Source: Sepioteuthis lessoniana (taxonomy: Eukaryota > Mollusca > Cephalopoda > Myopsida > Loliginidae). Taken from it: a stretch of DNA of 64,000 nucleotides. A program made the translations under genes and the position numbers. Below are positions 21,893 through 32,452 of the stretch, in pieces. Location: assembly GCA_963585895.1 (NCBI GenBank), contig CAUZXS010002423.1, positions 1 to 64,000 on the forward strand, given 5' to 3'. The notes under the pieces were generated by a model. That model did no database searches and was not told where the DNA came from. It worked only from the letters and a program-made list of their open reading frames with translations. Positions within the stretch are counted from its first letter, which is position 1, and each line of letters begins with the position of its first letter.

Positions 21893-22372
21893 GATCCAGC
21901 TCAGTTGGCTGGGATTGTAGAATGCACCGACAGCATCTCTGCAGAGGGGTTAGACTCCCCTCAACGAGTGTCCTGATATGACATTAAACAATCTGATAGA
22001 CTTCAGCTTTGAGGAATACAGAGTACCCCTTCATTGCTATTGCTCCCAGGTCAACGCTGGCTCGGATTGGGTCAAATAGAACTGTTTGCAAAAAAATGAC
22101 TTATGTAAAATAGAACTGTTTGATCATTTAACTGTGTGTAAACAAACGACTGATGTTTAATTGAATTGTTCGTGGTACATAGCAATATTTGAAACGATTT
22201 AACTTTGTGGACATGCTAAATTGAATTGTTCGAAACAGAACTGTTTCATCATTTAACTGTGTGGATCTACAAAATATTTTAACAAATCATACATTTAATA
22301 TATATGTAAAAACAGGATTTGGCTTTAAATAACCAGCAATGGTTGATATGCCATAAAACCAAACCAAACAAT
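21893..22372 (+). mobile_element. D-element inside the decayed gene
   Basis: Plus-strand copy with tRNA-like head CAGCTCAGTTGGCTGGGATTG, core GTACCCCTTCATTGC, CTCCCAGGTC, repeated AACTGTTTGATCATTTAACTGTGTG blocks and tail GGTTGATATGCCATAAAACCAAACC. CAATC occurs on both sides. Confidence 0.8.
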
Positions 22373-22969
22373 CGAATCATCTATGCTAACTTTAAAATAG
22401 TATGATTCCTTCTTGGTCAGCAACGCGGATACACCAAGTATCCCAGCTTTCAGTGAATATCGAGTCACAGAGCTCAAGAAAAGCATGGGTGGAGAGGAAT
22501 TGGCCCCCATGATCTGACGTCAAACCCGGTGATCCCAAAAATCTACATGAATCACTTGTTCACAGAAAGAAAAATTATATTCCCACTTCTACACATGAAA
22601 CTATGTCTCATGAAACAATTCTTAAAAGTATTGGCAACTGATGGTGATTCTTTCGAGTACCTCATTTTGGCATTTCTTAGTCTGTCAATTAAACAAAACA
22701 ACATAAAACCAGATTTGTTTGATGGGTCACAGATTCAGCAGCCCATCAACGATGAACATTTCATCGAAATATTTGAGCTGGAAAAGAATGCTTGTTTATC
22801 ATTCAAAGACCTTGTCAAGAATTTTCTTTGAAATACAGAGCAAGAAAAAAGTATACTGAAATAGTACAGATGTGACATGATAATGAGCATTAATGGATGT
22901 ATGTGTGTGTGGGTCTCTGTGTATGTTCGTGGATGGGTGGCCAAAGAAGGGATTTTATCTTCGGCATTT

Positions 22970-23450
22970 TTGACCGGCATCAGAGTGTCTAGAGGGAGCC
23001 CTTTGTTTATTTTCGTGCGAAGACCATACAAAGAGTTGTGTCTGCGTGAACCTGCGAGACCGGAAGAAAAGACGAAGGACGTTAGTCAGTCAGGAGTGAG
23101 ACTACGAAGCAGAGAGTCAGACATTCAAGCCCAAGATGCGGGGCTGTTCAGTCGACTCTAAGACGTGGGTCCAGAATAGTTGGAGGACGGAGCAGTGAAG
23201 ATGATGATCAAATGAGTCAGCATTTTTAGTAGCTGTTTAGGATTTTCGCTGAGTTCTCGCGTTAGCCATAACAAATACACACAAAATGCGTTTTGCAGTT
23301 CTGAATCTGCGTTTGTCTTTTCTTCCTTCCACCATCTGGTTATTATTTTATCTTTTGTACAACTTGTGAAATGCCTACTCGGCCGGCTGTGAAAATTAAC
23401 GGAGTCCACACCGCTAGACGATTAGACGAACGGCCAAAACAAACAAAACT
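22970..23450 (+). repeat. Fragment related to the LTR-like unit at 37171
   Basis: Shared order of motifs with 37195-37470: CCTTTGT near a GCGAAGACCA/GCGAAACCA stretch, GACCGGAAG, and TTTTCGCTGAGTTCTCGCGTTAG versus TTTTCGCTAGAAATCCACGCTAGCG. Divergent; probably an old LTR fragment. Confidence 0.4.
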
Positions 23451-23454
23451 GGCG

Positions 23455-23995
23455 TGTAGGTTGTTTCATACAGAAACTATTTGAAGGCTACAAAACTTTC
23501 CATCGTACCATGAGCATTTTCTGCATAACCAAATTGTTAAATTCCCGGTAAACTTTGGCAAGGTCAGCAATGAGCAAGGCGAACAAATCCAGCAAAATTT
23601 GAAGGTCATGGAGAAATAGTATCATGGTTGATGGGGTGTAAATACGATGGCTGACTATTGTTGGAACATAAAGGGAAATTGTCCACAAACTGAACACAAG
23701 GGAAAACTATCAGTGTAATTTTTTTTCCTTATCTACTTGCACACAATTTGATTTACAGTAACAATATCATTTGTATGAGCAACATCAATTTGTACAAACA
23801 TTACAGTCAATCAATGTTTTCTTATTTTCCATTGTATGTAAATTTTAAAAACATTCTATAGAATATGTACAAATTTGTTAGATGCGATATTCTTATAGTT
23901 TTTGAGACCAAGCGAAGGTATCCTCTAGCTTCAAATATTGATGGGTCAGTTTAGGATTCAGAAGCCAAACGAAAATTGTGTTGCCCAGTGTAACT
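23455..23995. other. Unassigned sequence
   Basis: No gene or repeat family recognised. The 69-codon minus frame at 23488-23697 has no motif I know. Confidence 0.4.
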
Positions 23996-23999
23996 ATTA

Positions 24000-24180
24000 G
24001 TTTGTATACAGTTATATGGTTTCAAGTATTCCAATCCAACATTAATAATTCTAATTGTAATGATTTGTTTGCAACAATCAGGTTCCAAGTATTCCTAACA
24101 CCAATCGTCTGCAAGCATTTATTTAGTTTCAAGTAACTAATTATTATTTTTAATCTTATCATACAACGTGTGAGAACACG
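24000..24180 (-). mobile_element. D-element variant fragment
   Basis: Motifs GTTTGTATACAGTTATATGGTTTCAAGTATTCC and TTAGTTTCAAGTAACTAAT match the left part of D variants. The core is absent. Confidence 0.5.
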
Positions 24181-24560
24181 TGCGATGCCCTGTTCTCATT
24201 AGCCACCAACTAGGAGTGATGACACAGTTTATGTGGCGATGGTGGTACTTCCACCCCTGGCGCTATTAGGAGCTTTTTCCACCAGACAAGGAATGAAGAC
24301 AAACAGGGCAAAAGTCCCTAAAGATGTTAAGTGTATTGTCACGTGGTCTCCCACTGAGAGGAGAGAAATATGAAGTTTCCCCTACCCTTCTGTGTTTGAA
24401 TTAACAAGCCTCAAAGACTGACTGTTAAAAGGAGGAAGTAAAGAATGTAGGTCAAGCTATCTGTACCCCATAACCTCACCCGGGTGGATAGAGAAGGGGA
24501 CATATAGTAGTCCGAATGAATCGCCTGACAGGGTGAAGGAAGAAGAAAGAGGCTAAATGA

Positions 24561-24833
24561 TTGGCCAGAACCCTAAAGCTAGAAGCACCCTTTTCGCCAG
24601 CGGAAATAGGAATGAAGAATGCACTTGTTAGGACAGCAGTTGGTGTGACGAGAGGTGTTGAAACTGTCGCCACAACTCCGGGCGAAGAAGCAGAGCCGGG
24701 TTTCAGGACAGCAGTTGGAGTGACCAGATGTATTGAAACTGTCGCCGAAACTCTGAGGAAAAGCGGAAATAATATTGGACAAGAAGATAAAGTGCCTTCA
24801 AGCCAAGCTGTACAGAATCCCGCTAGCCCGTAA
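24561..24833 (+). CDS. Hypothetical 90-codon frame with internal duplication
   Basis: The frame contains RTAVGVTRGVETVATTPG followed 24 codons later by RTAVGVTRCIETVAETL, encoded by a direct DNA duplication (24633-24681 and 24706-24754). Composition is more protein-like than neighbouring frames, but there is no known domain, no detectable splice partner and the start codon is not ATG-supported. It may equally be non-coding repeat DNA. The region 24180-24560 upstream is unassigned. Confidence 0.15.
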   Translation: MARTLKLEAPFSPAEIGMKNALVRTAVGVTRGVETVATTPGEEAEPGFRTAVGVTRCIETVAETLRKSGNNIGQEDKVPSSQAVQNPASP

Positions 24834-24839
24834 AAGAAA

Positions 24840-25665
24840 AAATACTCTCAGAAGAAACCCGTCGAAAAGCTAAGTAAACCTTAAAGCCGTTTTCTCCCTC
24901 CACCCTTCCTACGTATTGCAATTGTATGTTCTCTTTCTCTCTCAATTTAAAGAAAGAAGAAAGAAAGGAAAAAGGAAGAAAGAAAGACATTTGTATTTGG
25001 TATTATCCGCAGGTAATATAGCCGGCACCTTGATATTTGTCTGTGTCAGCACGTATTAAAAACCTTGTTATATTTTATATCTCCTCTCGTGTCGAAATTT
25101 ATTCATTGTGTTGTCTGCCGATCAAATTGCCTTCTTTTGCATATTCCTTTTCAGCTTCATTTTCGCCTCAATTCATTCTCGCTAAATGTCTTATTAGCCT
25201 TTAAAAATATTACACGGGAAATTGGAATTGTCGACTACGAAAAATAATATTATATCTAAACCTAGAGGCCCATATCTTCCATTATCCTTGTGGTAGGAAG
25301 ACGAAGTGGTCTGGTGGGTGTGTGTAACGTGAAAATGGAAACCCCTTGCCAGCGGCGGTCAGTCTAGCCCCAAGTTAATCCCCACATTATCTGCCAGTTC
25401 CCCTACGCCCAAATAGGGAATCTTAACTGGAACTTATTTTGCGAGAGATCAAGTGCCAGACTGCCCCGACTTCACACGTGTGAAAAATAAACTCCCGTCC
25501 TGGGATAAATATCTTTAGGCACCGTCACAGTATTTACTTTCAAATATGTTCGTAAAATTCGTTATTAATGATCATTCATACAACGTGCACATTTCACTTG
25601 CGCACGTTAGGTCGTGGTATTGTGAGCTTTTTATTTTCGTCGATTTGGTCGTTTTTTCCTTTTTC
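24840..25665. other. Unassigned sequence
   Basis: A purine-rich stretch (AAAGAAAGAAG) lies at 24950-24990. No gene found. 25300-25510 is relatively GC-rich (GCCAGCGGCGG) but matches nothing else in the window. Confidence 0.4.
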
Positions 25666-25674
25666 TTTTCCATT

Positions 25675-26010
25675 ATAACAATCCTTAATAAACAGTTATA
25701 GCTTTAAGTAACTATTCTAAAAACAAATACTTTGCACACGGTTAAATGTTTTCAAGTATTCTTATCTAATATTGATAATTTTTAAATAGATTTATTTGAT
25801 GCAAAGATGGGACCCCAATAGGTACTACCACTCTGGGTCATTTCGGATCTGAGTGAAAGGCATTGAAGGGGTGTTCCAAAACTGAACCTCATCATTAGAT
25901 ACAGTTTAATATTATACCCAAAATAGACCTTTTGGGGGTGGTGAAAGGAGTCTTACTCCTCAGCCGAAGATCCAGTCACCATATTCTAAGCCCCAACTAA
26001 GTATGGGTAA
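25675..26010 (-). mobile_element. D-element variant
   Basis: GCACACGGTTAAATGTTTTCAAGTATTC, then the core AAAGATGGGACC, ACTACCACTCTGGGTCA and GGGGTGTTCC, ending TATTCTAAGCCCCAAC. Confidence 0.6.
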
Positions 26011-26104
26011 ATAAACTTTCATTCATTAGATTACTGAAGTTCATATGCAACTGTAACAACTATTATGGGACATACGTTGTTGTTCTTTATCTAATAAGCT
26101 CAGC

Positions 26105-26568
26105 TTAGGTTCGTTGGTTGGTTGATGTTTTGTTTTACGGGGTATCAACCCTTTTCGGTCATTTAATGCCGAATTGCGTCATTTTGAAAAGTTTCAAACA
26201 ATTCAGTTTAATGTAACTTTTTGTTTACACACAGTTAAATGTCAAAACAGTTCTATTCCAAACAATTCAGTTTAGCATACAAAAACAGTACCATTTCAAG
26301 CAACTCAGTTTAGCATATATGCACAGTTTAGTTCTATTTGACTCATAGATAGGACCCTATCAGATGCTACCACTCCGAGCCAGAGTGGACCTGGGAGCGA
26401 TGGTAATGAAGGGGTACTCCACATTCCCCAAAGCTCCAGCATTACTGGAACGTCACCATCAGATTGTTTAGTGATATATCTAGGACACTCGTTTGGGGAG
26501 GGGGTCTTACTCCTCAGAAGAGAAGCAGTCGGTGTATTCTACAGCCCCAACCAACTGGACAAGACCTC
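26105..26568 (-). mobile_element. D-element
   Basis: Runs from TTGATGTTTTGTTTTACGGGG through three CAGTTCTATT-type blocks, the core GACTCATAGATAGGACCCTATC and GAGTGGACCTGGGAGC, to AGCAGTCGGTGTATTCTACAGCC. Confidence 0.8.
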
Positions 26569-26651
26569 AGCTTAGTTTGGACGTACAATGTGTAGTACAG
26601 TCACGTAACAAACACACACACATATATACATACAGCTGTGATCATTCATAC

Positions 26652-26785
26652 ATACATTCTGGTGGTGTATTGGTTAGCAAGCTTGACTAGCAAACCTTTA
26701 CGATTGAGTTCGATTCTCACTTGGTGACCCATTCATAAGGCCTTGTGCCACATCTGAGTAAACCGCTCAGTAAATTACAACATTC
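26652..26785 (+). mobile_element. SINE-H, short tRNA-like SINE
   Basis: Head GGTGGTGTATTGGTTAGCAAGC (A-box-like) and GAGTTCGATTCTCAC (B box), then the tail AAGGCCTTGTGCCACATCTGAG and CTCAGTAAATTAC. The tail can form a hairpin (CTGAG...CTCAG). A truncated copy of the same tail lies inside SINE-B at 57152-57214. Confidence 0.75.
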
Positions 26786-27073
26786 TTCAATTCGAGCCCT
26801 TTTTAACACTTTAGTTTCCCATATGCAATAAAAATTGAATCTTGTTAGTTTTAGTTTTTTTCTTTAATGACATATTTAAAAAAAAACTCTCATGTGGCCT
26901 TGGAGGAAATGTCTGGACTCATTATTTTATTCGACTAATCTTCCAATATTTTAAACAGTATGCCCAGTCTCTTGTGATGCGTTGGTGGCTTCTGGGTAAC
27001 CAAAATAAACTGTGACATCATATAGACTCCTCACCGTTGAATTTGATCATTTTATCTAACAAGTCACTATCTC

Positions 27074-27075
<2 letters not shown>

Positions 27076-27113
<38 letters not shown>
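27076..27113. repeat. (TA)n microsatellite
   Basis: Pure TA run. Confidence 0.95.
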
Positions 27114-27115
<2 letters not shown>

Positions 27116-27243
27116 TACATAATGACGCTATTACAGAAACAGGAAATTTAGACACTTTGGACAGTAAAACGAATGAAACCCACACATGTTAATCTTACCC
27201 TTGTTGTTCACAAAAAGTACTGGACTTTTCTGGACATATACAG

Positions 27244-27536
27244 AGTGGTTTAAAAATATTTACGCCTTTATGAGAATACTTTTGTCGTATAATTTAAAAC
27301 ATGTCCATCATCCCTGTTAACACATTCTTGGAACCTTCAACAAGTGACTTTAAAAAATGTTAAAATTTCTATAACAGGTTCTTTATTAGAAAAAAAGAAC
27401 TGATATTACGGAGACCACCTCAGGAAGATTCCAACGATGTGTTGACAGAGATGGCGAACAGGTGGAAACTTTAAAATCATAATATCAGAAAGGAATTCCC
27501 TTAGAAACGTGAATATATTTTTTTTTTAACCGCCGG
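27244..27536. mobile_element. Possible inverted-repeat DNA element
   Basis: Left GTGGTTTAAAAATAT (27245-27259) and right ATATATTTTTTTTTTAACCGC (27513-27533) are imperfect inverted complements. The interior has no intact transposase frame. Weak, because the arms are AT-rich. Confidence 0.3.
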
Positions 27537-27832
27537 TATATTACCCACACGATGCTTGTTCAAAAAGTATCGAAATTAAAGCTGTACTTATCAAAACAGA
27601 AAAAAATAATGAAACTTTAATTTTTTTTGAAAGAGTCCACTTGGCATTCAACAAATTTATTTCTGATTTTTCTTTTTAGATGACAATCATGATTAATTTT
27701 AAGTAGCATATTTTTTTCATCTTAATTTTGATTATTTTTTCAGTCACTATTCACTCGGGTCCTCATTCTACGACAACGAGGAACAGCTGGTATTGAAAAT
27801 AACAATCAAAGAAAAGATCCTGATGAGGTTTA

Positions 27833-28217
27833 GGTATTTTTGCTTTGTTTAATGGCATATCAACCTTCGTGGATTGATTAATGCCAAAGTCATCTTTATA
27901 GAAGGACAGTAGTGATACTATTAAACCCATAGCTTGGGCATAAGAGGGTTCATACCTTTTCCAAGGATATTAGTAGAGAGGAAGACCCCAAAACGGTGCA
28001 CATTCTCTCTTGATGACCCAAAAACAAGCATGGAGTTAAACTGCTTGATGGAAATGAGAATGGCTAAAGGAGCATTTTCTATCTGCTCACTTTCTGGTGA
28101 GTTTCTGTTACTTCCTTCTCTAAAAGTGAACGTAATAGCGAGAATCAAGTTCGAACTCGCTTATTACGATGTCGTAGTTCAGCAAGTTAGCCACTATACT
28201 ACGGGAACTCCCCGCTT
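27833..28217 (-). mobile_element. SINE-B with a ~148-bp internal insertion
   Basis: 27833-27975 is the tail and central domain and 28124-28217 the tRNA-like head (AAGTTCGAACTCGC, TTAGCCACTATACTACGGGAACTCC). About 27976-28123 (AGAGAGGAAGACCCC ... CTTCCTTCTC) is foreign and has no other copy in the window. Confidence 0.75.
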
Positions 28218-28499
28218 GAGGTGAGATTCAAGCTCGCATCACCTTTTTACTTCGAGAAAGTCTGGCTTTCCGTACAAGCAACCTGTGTCAGTCGGTTCTG
28301 GGGGGGGGGGATATAGCATAGCAGTTGTCCAAATAACACCTTTAAATCTATGCTTTATAGTTTCCAATACACGCAATCATAAACATAATGATCTGAATGA
28401 ATTGTGATTTTTATTTTAAAAGTACCCAAAATAGAGATGAAAAAAAGCTACGAAAAATAATCACTCCAGTGAGTTTGTCATTGGTCAAAGCACATATGA

Positions 28500-28960
28500 C
28501 GTTCTATTTTTGATACAGTGGGAAACTGTTTAGACGTGTTTCTTTTAACGTATTCCACATCCTCAAATCATACCGTTGAGATGACTTTTCAGTTTAGAAA
28601 AGAAGAAAAGGTTGAAAATGAGCAAGGTCTGGTGAGTTTGGAAAGTGCTGCAGTTGTTTCACCGAAAACGTTTTCTTCAAAAAATACCGAGACTGCTAGT
28701 CAAAATAATCGAGAATTGGAATTAATATATTCAAAGATGTAAGTATGGAAGTAGCTACAGTTGTACAATCCTGTGTTTCACCAAAAACATTTCGTTCAAA
28801 AAGTAACAAGACTGCAAGTCAAATGTATCGTGAGTTGGCTATGATATATTTAAAGTGGTGAGTATGGAAGTGGTTACACTTTCACCAAATACATTTCGTT
28901 CAAAATGTATCGAGACATACTATTTTTTTTTTCCGATTTGAAACCGACTCGTTTAGACAT
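28500..28960 (+). repeat. Tandemly repeated ~110-bp segment, related to 34040-34240
   Basis: The motif GTTTCACC(A/G)AAAAC...TTC(G/T)TTCAAAAA...GAGACTGC recurs near 28655, 28775 and 28880. The first part (28520-28600) resembles 34050-34120. Frames here (28518-28742) may be remnants of an unrecognised element. Confidence 0.5.
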
Positions 28961-29110
28961 CATGAGCTTATTCAATAAGCTACTCAGCTATGCACATGTC
29001 TTCATTTTAATTTTAAAAATTGAAGATTAAATAATGATATTTTTCGATCACGCCTTATGTATGCATATATGAACACTATTAAAATAGAATATCGATCGAT
29101 AAAATCAGAG

Positions 29111-29948
29111 AAAACAGCTTCGAGCTGACAAAGAAAAGAAGCGGAAGGTACTCCGCAAAAACAATTACCGACGCCGACTACGCCGATGACATAGCAATAC
29201 TGGCAAATACACCCAACCAAGCCGAAACACTACTGCATAGTTTGGAACGAGCCGCCGCAGACATTGGCCTCCATGTCAATGCACACAAAACTGAATATAT
29301 GTGCTTTAATCAAGCAGGTGACATTTCCATACTAGACGGAACCCCTCTGAAACTGGTAGACAAATTCACCTACCTAGGAAGCAGTGTCTCATCAACCGAA
29401 AAAGACATCGACACGCGGCTAACGAAGGCATGGACAGCTATCGATAAGCTATCGATCATATGGAAACCAAACCTGACCGATAAAATGAAACGCAGTTTCT
29501 TGCAGGCAGCGGTCGTGTTGATACTGCTGTATGGATGCACCACTTGGACGCTAACAAAACGGCTGGAGAAAAAGCTAGACGGCAATTACGCAAGAATGTT
29601 GTGAGCAATATTGAACAAGTCCTGGAGGCAACACCCCAGAAGGTACCAACTATACGGCCACCTGCCTCCCATCACGAAAACTATCCAAGTTAGACGAACC
29701 AGACATGCAGGACACTGCTGGAGAAACAAAGAGGAGCTCATAAGTGATGTACTCCTATGGACCCCCACATATGGCCGAGCAAAAGCAGAACAACCAGCTA
29801 GAATATACATACAGCAGCTCTGTGGGGATACGGGATGTAGCCCTGAAGACTTGCCAGAGGTGATGAACGATAGGGAAAAGTGGCGAGAGAGAGTCAGGGA
29901 TATCCGTGATAGCGGCACGACATGATGATGATGATGATTAAAACAGCT
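29111..29948 (+). pseudogene. LINE-1 RT C-terminal fragment, one in-frame stop, 9-bp target duplication
   Basis: One reading frame runs from FELTKKRSGRYSAKTITDAD at 29118 through YADDIAIL (RT catalytic box), HVNAHKTEYMCFNQ, YLGSSVSSTEKDIDTRL, CTTWTLTKRLEKKLDGNY, HAGHCWRNKEELISD and DREKWRERVRDIRD to a stop at 29923-29925, then an ATG-repeat tail. The only interruption is TGA at 29602-29604 where other copies have CGA, a likely CpG decay. AAAACAGCT repeats at 29111-29119 and 29940-29948. Everything N-terminal (endonuclease, most of RT) is missing through 5' truncation, so it is non-functional, but it is the best-preserved of the ten or so copies here. Confidence 0.9.
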
Positions 29949-30075
29949 ACTCGGCGTCTCAAAGTCTTTGGCGATCCTGAGCCCAATATTTTTTTTTAGG
30001 GAAACCACGATGAAATTTTAAATACAAATAATTAGATAGTTATATCGCTTTGAAATTGAGCAAACTTAGTGTTTG

Positions 30076-30715
30076 TAAACTTGGTTTGGCTTGGTTTTAC
30101 GGCTTATTCAACCATTGTAGATCATTCAATAACAAATCCTCTTTATACATTTATACTAAATATATATGATTTGTTGACACATTTTTAAATGAGCCTAAAC
30201 TCATTCTTTTGCACACAGTTAAATGGTTCCAAGTATCGCTATGTATAACTAACAATTCAATTAGACATCAGTCATTTATTCACACACAGTTAAATGATCA
30301 AACAGTTCTATTTCTAACAATTCAGCATAAGCCATTTATTTGTACTCAGTTTAAATGTCAAACAGTTCGATTTGACCCAGAGATAGGACCCTATCAGGTA
30401 CAACCACTTCGGGTCAGAATGGACCTGGAAGCAATGGCAATTAAGGGGTACTCCACATTCACATTCCCCAAAGCTTCAGCATTATTGGAGCCTCATCATC
30501 AGATTGTATAGTGTCATATCCAGAATACTCCTTGAAGGGGGACTTACTCCTCTGCAGAGATGCAGTCGGTGTATTCTACAGCCCTAGCCAGTTGGGTGAT
30601 CACCATCAGATGGTTTGGTGTCATATCTAAGACTCGGGAGGTGGGGTTATCTTTGCAGAGATGTAGTCGGTGTATTCTACAGCTCTAGCCAACGAGGCTC
30701 CGTTTGTAAACTGGT
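30076..30715 (-). mobile_element. D-element with duplicated head end
   Basis: Full left tail (GGTTTGGCTTGGTTTTACGGC), several CAGTTCTATT blocks, core, and head end at about 30600. A second, diverged head segment (ATCACCATCAGATGG ... GTCGGTGTATTCTACAGC) follows at 30598-30710. Confidence 0.82.
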
Positions 30716-30756
30716 GATGAGTTAGTTGATTTTCCTTTTTTAACAGATAGCATTGT

Positions 30757-30787
<31 letters not shown>

Positions 30788-31025
30788 AACAGATAATAAA
30801 AATCATTTAAAAAGCACTTGATACATCACGAGTGCTCAAATATTGGGCAGCAGAGCAGTGTAAAACTAAAATTTTCACTTTTTTTTTAGTTTTGTTTCAT
30901 TATTAATAGCTGTAAACGATTTTTATAAAAATAGAAAACACATTCAGTCAGATAGATTTTTTTGTTAGAGAAAGCAAATAGTTATGAAACAATATTAAGA
31001 AGACGAGATTTAAATTATTTTTAGT

Positions 31026-31069
<44 letters not shown>

Positions 31070-31072
31070 ATT
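30757..31072. repeat. (TA)n microsatellites with AT-rich spacer
   Basis: TA runs at 30757-30784 and 31028-31070, separated by unassigned AT-rich DNA. Confidence 0.85.
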
Positions 31073-31453
31073 ACAGTAGTATATGGTAGTTACTATCTCA
31101 CTAGGTGGGTTTGTGGCAGACCAAATGCGGTATAATTTGGTGAGTGCTCAATATCTTTGACAGAGCTATAATATAATAATAATAAATAAATAAATACATA
31201 TTAGTTTTTATATATATCTATTTAATAGCATGGATGCTTATCTGGGACCACAGGTTTCATGTCGTCTTATGAAGACATCATCAGACAGAGAAAGCTTTAC
31301 TGCGTTACTGTCAGTTTCAGAGATATTACGGCAGTGACTCGAAAGAAGTCTTTATGCACGATATCTTCTTTTAATTCGTTCTTATCGATGTATACGTATC
31401 GGCATCTCTTAATGTTGAGCGCTTTAACAACAAAGCGACAACTTGTTTTTGAA

Positions 31454-31503
31454 TATATATATATATATATATATATATTTATTTATTTATACTAACCCTT
31501 CCG

Positions 31504-31544
<41 letters not shown>

Positions 31545-31563
31545 TTATACTAACCCTTCCGCA
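31454..31563. repeat. Duplicated (TA)n plus SINE-C end
   Basis: The block (TA)n-TTTATTTATACTAACCCTTCCGCAAA occurs twice in tandem, then continues into SINE-C. Confidence 0.8.
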
Positions 31564-31832
31564 AAGTCAGGATATCACATAAGGTCAATTTTTTTAAAGT
31601 TTAACAAGTTTGAATTTAGAGTTTTCTTTCTCCTATCCTGGTTGTCATAACAAGGTTAAAGAGCTCAGTCTGCCCAACTATTTAACTCATACCTGTAAAG
31701 AGAATAATTGGATTCATACTTTTCTCAAGAGTATTAATGCTATATGAAATGTAAACAGCCTAGTCCAGGATTTGAACTCTGGTCACTGTGTTCACTTCCA
31801 ACGACAGTAATCATTACACAACGAACGCTTTC
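31548..31832 (-). mobile_element. SINE-C
   Basis: Tail ACCCTTCCGCAAAGTCAGGATATCAC, body GTTGTCATAACAAGGTTAAAG, central TTTCTCAAGAGTATTAATG, B-box GGATTTGAACTCTGG, A-box region ATCATTACACAACGAACGC. Confidence 0.82.
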
Positions 31833-31927
31833 ATATATCTTGTAAAAGGCCATGGTAAAAGGAGTTAGAAAATAGGAAACATGGTTTTAATAATGATTAA
31901 AATCGATTAACACAAATACAAAACTTA

Positions 31928-31970
31928 GGCATATTTCGACCGACGCTTCTTCAAGTCAATCGCTGGTAAA
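31928..31970 (-). ncRNA. Hammerhead-like motif, minus strand (weak)
   Basis: On the minus strand CTTGAAGAA (31947-31955) is followed by GTCGAAAT (31933-31940) in the same order as the motifs at 12073 and 43371. Core bases differ from an active hammerhead. Confidence 0.2.
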
Positions 31971-32094
31971 ATAAAGGGAATGAGGTTTTAAAAGAAAAGG
32001 ATTTTAAAATTGGGAGAAGACAAAAAATTAATTAGACACAAGATAAAGTAAATGACTCCCCGAATATTTCTAATTTGTATTTAAGCTCTCTCTC

Positions 32095-32135
32095 TCTCTC
32101 TCCACACACACACACACACACACATATATATAAGA
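32095..32135. repeat. (CT)n/(CA)n/(TA)n microsatellite
   Basis: Compound dinucleotide run. Confidence 0.9.
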
Positions 32136-32204
32136 AGTAGGACTTGAAAACTTGATGTTATAAAATTGGAAATAAAACAATACTTACACCAACTTCAAGC
32201 ATTA

Positions 32205-32452
32205 TATAAGTTGGCTGACTGTAGTCGAGGGCGACCCGAAAGCTCCCTTTTCAAGAGCTACTACACCGCGGTGTCGGAGAGGGCGCTACTCTTTTCCCTG
32301 GATTGTTCCACTTAACATTATAAGGTACGGATAAAGGGCGAGTGTTAAGCAAAGAAGCATCAAGTACCATTTTTTTGAGTCTTTGCTATGACTCTACCTA
32401 GGATTGAACCCGGGGCCACTGGCGAACGCTAACCATTATGCCAATGGGCCGA
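32205..32452 (-). mobile_element. SINE-A copy 5
   Basis: Unit from TTGGCTGACTGTAGTCGAGG to CATTATGCCAATGGGCC, all blocks present. Confidence 0.87.

Larger units (their letters stand above)
20640..22860 (+). pseudogene. Decayed transposon-derived protein gene, split by two repeats
   Basis: Three collinear pieces match what I recall of a multi-copy invertebrate transposon-derived protein family (uncharacterised predicted proteins in arthropods and molluscs). Piece 1, 20700-21011: CTDCYFC zinc-finger-like motif, then YNKKNKCKIDYPSVPSAIRPVP. Piece 2, about 21560-21890: LLKKGVTVSYFRSRE, then WQLFID, HKGNLYGK and GHSISFREKY, with a frameshift near 21740. Piece 3, about 22372-22830: LLGQQRGYTKYPSF, FPLLHMKLCLMKQFLK, FDGSQIQQPIND and KDLVKNFL. 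SINE-A (21109-21356) lies between pieces 1 and 2, and a D-element (21893-22372) between 2 and 3. The C-terminal part (after the NFL motif) is missing and there are several stops, so it is not functional. Enzymatic role of the family is not known to me. Confidence 0.72.

Noticed and set aside
22877..23161. 94-codon gene starting MIMSINGC
   Set aside because: It covers a (TG)-rich stretch and the LTR-like fragment; no domain.
10884..29170. Common 5' truncation point of two LINE-1 copies just before the YADD box
   Set aside because: The 29-kb copy extends in frame about 50 bp further upstream to its 9-bp duplication, so the truncation points differ.
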